Of a stretch of DNA of 7,568 nucleotides, positions 5,333 through 7,568 are shown one piece after another. Origin of the DNA: an uncultured Candidatus Melainabacteria bacterium. GTDB taxonomy: Bacteria > Cyanobacteriota > Vampirovibrionia > Gastranaerophilales > Gastranaerophilaceae. Position numbers and translations under genes: made by a program. The notes under the pieces are model-generated. The model was not told where the DNA came from and searched no databases. It worked only from the letters and a program-made list of their open reading frames with translations. The DNA lies in the NCBI GenBank assembly GCA_934675225.1, contig CAKUQA010000051.1, forward strand, positions 1 through 7,568. The letters are read 5' to 3'. How positions within the stretch are numbered: position 1 is the first letter of the stretch; every line of letters begins with the position of its first letter.

Positions 5333-5812
5333 ATGCCAAAACCTATAATAAACTCTAATTTTAATCAAGAAACTAATTTTGCAAATAGTCTTTCAATATC
5401 ACCCAAAACAACGTTTGAAAGTCCTGAACTAGCTTTTAGACGGAAACGAAGTCAAGAATACATTAATACTCTTAAAGGGTTTGACATTCTAGGGCACAAT
5501 ATTACGCAAGATAAAATTAATTCAATAATAAATGCAATTAAGATGGAGCTTCCGGAATTATCTGTGAATGATTTACCAATCGGAATTGTTGCTAAATGTT
5601 ATCTTGGGGAACCTTATGAGGTACATACCCTTTCACTTATTGGCGGAATGATTATTGAACATTATAAGCAAGGACAAGCTTTACCTGAAGATTTAGAAAA
5701 GGCTAGAACACTTGCGAACAATGAGAATTACGCATTTATTGAAGTTTATAAAACAAAACTAATTGCAATAAAAGAAGATGGAACAGCATCTATTATTAAT
5801 GATAAAAATTAG
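5333..5812 (+). CDS. hypothetical protein, 159 residues
   Basis: I do not recognise this family. The first 45 or so residues are rich in Asn, Ser, Thr and Lys and look disordered. A basic stretch RRKRS (36-40) precedes a more ordered part: a helix at about 56-72, a hydrophobic segment PIGIVAKCYLG (82-92), an amphipathic helix around 97-113, an acidic helix near 118-130 and a C-terminal strand-turn-strand (YAFIEVYKTKLIAIKEDGTA, 133-152). There is no signal peptide or membrane segment, so it is probably cytoplasmic, and no catalytic motif is seen. The ATG at 5333 follows AGGAGAT at 5322-5328. Its stop codon overlaps the AGGAGG of the next gene, which implies co-expression and perhaps translational coupling with the large membrane-anchored protein. 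Real coding is supported by the RBS, the length in AT-rich DNA and the tight spacing. Confidence 0.75.
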   Translation: MPKPIINSNFNQETNFANSLSISPKTTFESPELAFRRKRSQEYINTLKGFDILGHNITQDKINSIINAIKMELPELSVNDLPIGIVAKCYLGEPYEVHTLSLIGGMIIEHYKQGQALPEDLEKARTLANNENYAFIEVYKTKLIAIKEDGTASIINDKN

Positions 5813-5820
5813 GAGGCAAA

Positions 5821-7568
5821 ATGAATAATGACGAATTGGCAATGGAAGTCAGAAGACTTGTTAATAACAATAATAGTAATATAAATGATAAACTATCTTC
5901 GATTAAAAATGAAGTAGGAGCTTTAGCAGGATTTGTCGAAGCAGAAATTCAAAAAGTAAATTCTAATATTGTTGACCTAAAATCAGATGTTTCTTCTATG
6001 CACTCTGATATTTACCATTTACAAGATGATGTGACAAGTTTTAAAAATAGGTTTGAAGAATTTGTTAAAGATATAGAAAAGAAAAACAATATCACTCATG
6101 CTCAAGGTCGAATAATAATTCTAAATCAAGAAATAGAAAAAGAATTTGGATTGTATGAAAAGGCAAGAAAATACTTGTTGGGTATATTGCAAACAGTTGA
6201 TACCGGTCTTGTTAGTAAGCAAGCAATTACTAATGCTACAGAAGATCTAATGATAGGAACACCAAGATATTGGTTGACTCCGTCATTAATTGCATTAGCT
6301 GCTTGGATTAACAATGACAAAGCACTTGCAGAAAAAGCTTTAAATGAAGGATTAACTCGTAACCAATTAAAAACAATACTAATCTTTACTTTAATCAGTA
6401 ATAGACTTAAACGCAGAGATGCAAGTTTTATGTGGTTAAGTAAATATTTTGAACAACAAAATCCATTAGAAATGCCACAAGAAACTTTGATTTTAGTTAA
6501 TGCTTATACTGATGGTGTATTTGGCCCAGATTCACAAGGGGAATGTATGGTTCAGCTTACAGGTTGGTTAGATTATCTTGCAAAACAACCGGAAATTGTT
6601 AAGGAATTAGAAGAAAACTGGATTGATAGAATTGGAATATTACCGATTTCAAAAGAAGAAGATACTATTGAATATAAATACTTACCTAAGTACAGTAAAG
6701 ATTACTCAGCAATAATCAACCTCCTTGAAAAAGCACAAAGAAATAAATCTTTTTACACTTACTTAGAAAATATTTTTAATGCTCAAAAAGAGAATAAAGA
6801 TTATGTTACACAACTAGATGACATTCTTTACAAGCTAGTAAAAGAATACGATGAAGATGAATATGAGTTAAGAAAAGAACATAAAATGTGTGAACTTATA
6901 ATCAAGCACGAGGGCGACAAAGAACTGGCAGAACAAGAATTTGGAACTAATGTTGTTAGATTATTTGAAGACAAAGTAACCTTTTTCGATATTCTTACTA
7001 ATGCAACCGTACAAGAAAATTCTTCTCCATCAATGAAAAAATTAGCAGTTATGTTAATGCGTGAATGGATAATAAATGCTTATAACGATTATATTGTACA
7101 GTATCGAAACACTTATCCGTCTGTAATAAATATAGAAATAGATAAATGGAAATGTTCAACTAAAGATGGTTCTGATTCAGAAGAACTTGGAGAATCTTAC
7201 AAAGATTATTTAAAAGTCCGCTTAGATAGATTATTAAAAGAGCAACATGTTTCTTACATGGGAATTGGAGTATTAATCGGTTGTATTATATGGCTATTTG
7301 CAAGTAATGGTAATGGTGTAGCAATATTTGGAGCAGTCGCATGTGCTCTATTTGTAGTTTTTAGTGTTATCAATAGCCAAACCAATAGAAATCAACTTAA
7401 AAAGCAATTTGAAAGAGATTGTCAAAATGGCAGTTCTATTATAAATGCTTGTTGTGCTGAATTTGTAGATTGGCAAAATGCTTATAAAAAAGCTGATAAA
7501 GTTTTATCAGAAATTGAAGATATAGTTGGCACGACGGATCCTGATATTGCGTCGGCAAGAACATCACT
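5821..7568 (+). CDS. hypothetical coiled-coil and membrane-anchored protein, partial (3' end outside window)
   Basis: The frame is open from ATG at 5821 to the window edge, giving 582 residues without a stop. AGGAGG (5811-5816) is 4 bp upstream and overlaps the previous stop codon. Residues 1-100 are helical and charged with heptad-like spacing, suggesting a coiled coil. Residues 141-280 form a compact helical region with TPRYWLTPSLIALAAWI (147-163) and DGVFGPDS (231-238). Residues 281-475 are acidic and helical. Two hydrophobic segments, about 481-494 and 500-517, form a tight membrane hairpin, after which a charged cytoplasmic-type tail starts (521-582). There is no P-loop, protease or nuclease motif. 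The layout suggests a cytoplasmic body held at the membrane by a C-terminal hairpin. My impression is that the 141-280 region resembles uncharacterised low-GC Gram-positive proteins, but I cannot confirm that here. Confidence 0.85.
   Translation, partial: MNNDELAMEVRRLVNNNNSNINDKLSSIKNEVGALAGFVEAEIQKVNSNIVDLKSDVSSMHSDIYHLQDDVTSFKNRFEEFVKDIEKKNNITHAQGRIIILNQEIEKEFGLYEKARKYLLGILQTVDTGLVSKQAITNATEDLMIGTPRYWLTPSLIALAAWINNDKALAEKALNEGLTRNQLKTILIFTLISNRLKRRDASFMWLSKYFEQQNPLEMPQETLILVNAYTDGVFGPDSQGECMVQLTGWLDYLAKQPEIVKELEENWIDRIGILPISKEEDTIEYKYLPKYSKDYSAIINLLEKAQRNKSFYTYLENIFNAQKENKDYVTQLDDILYKLVKEYDEDEYELRKEHKMCELIIKHEGDKELAEQEFGTNVVRLFEDKVTFFDILTNATVQENSSPSMKKLAVMLMREWIINAYNDYIVQYRNTYPSVINIEIDKWKCSTKDGSDSEELGESYKDYLKVRLDRLLKEQHVSYMGIGVLIGCIIWLFASNGNGVAIFGAVACALFVVFSVINSQTNRNQLKKQFERDCQNGSSIINACCAEFVDWQNAYKKADKVLSEIEDIVGTTDPDIASARTS

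Noticed and set aside
6126..6320. 64-residue minus-strand frame inside the large membrane-hairpin protein gene
   Set aside because: It is antisense to a long open frame with a strong RBS and has no independent support.

Overview
The window is strongly A+T-rich DNA from a bacterium that uses canonical Shine-Dalgarno sites (AAGGAG, AGGAGG and AGAGGT sit a few bases before start codons). Low GC, ordinary bacterial RBSs and a short Firmicutes-type tyrosine recombinase point to a Firmicutes lineage or another low-GC gut-type group such as Gastranaerophilales/Vampirovibrionia. I cannot choose between them from the sequence. There is no housekeeping gene, rRNA or tRNA. The gene content (a sporadically distributed DUF6119 protein, a tandem AAA+ ATPase, a small recombinase with dif-like sites, and an orphan two-gene operon) reads as an accessory or mobile region rather than core chromosome.

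Layout: (1) 1-170 is an AT-rich leader with a perfect 15-bp palindrome. (2) 171-1742 (+) encodes a TIGR04141/DUF6119 family protein, a family often found in accessory islands. (3) 1743-2318 is a roughly 575-bp gene-free stretch with a locally raised GC block, short tandem repeats, palindromes and, at its right end, a hairpin that probably terminates the minus-strand gene. (4) 2319-4304 (-) encodes a 661-residue protein with two complete AAA+ modules; it converges with the DUF6119 gene. (5) 4305-4481 is a divergent control region with two palindromes. (6) 4482-5024 (+) encodes a 180-residue catalytic-domain-only tyrosine recombinase with all catalytic residues. (7) 5025-5332 is a repeat-rich spacer with two related 45-bp sites, each an inverted pair of TTACA/TGTAA half-sites with dif-like geometry, 167 bp apart. 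(8) 5333-5812 and 5821-7568 (+, runs off the window) form a tight operon of two genes I do not recognise: a 159-residue soluble protein, and a large helical protein with an N-terminal coiled-coil-like region and a C-terminal membrane hairpin.

How they may work together (inference): the recombinase and the dif-like sites next to it look like a self-contained recombination module, flanked by cargo genes. The second dif-like copy lies in the leader of the two-gene operon and overlaps a possible promoter, so recombinase binding or site rearrangement could affect that operon. The DUF6119 protein and the tandem AAA+ ATPase are plausible stress or defence cargo, but nothing in the sequence proves they act together.
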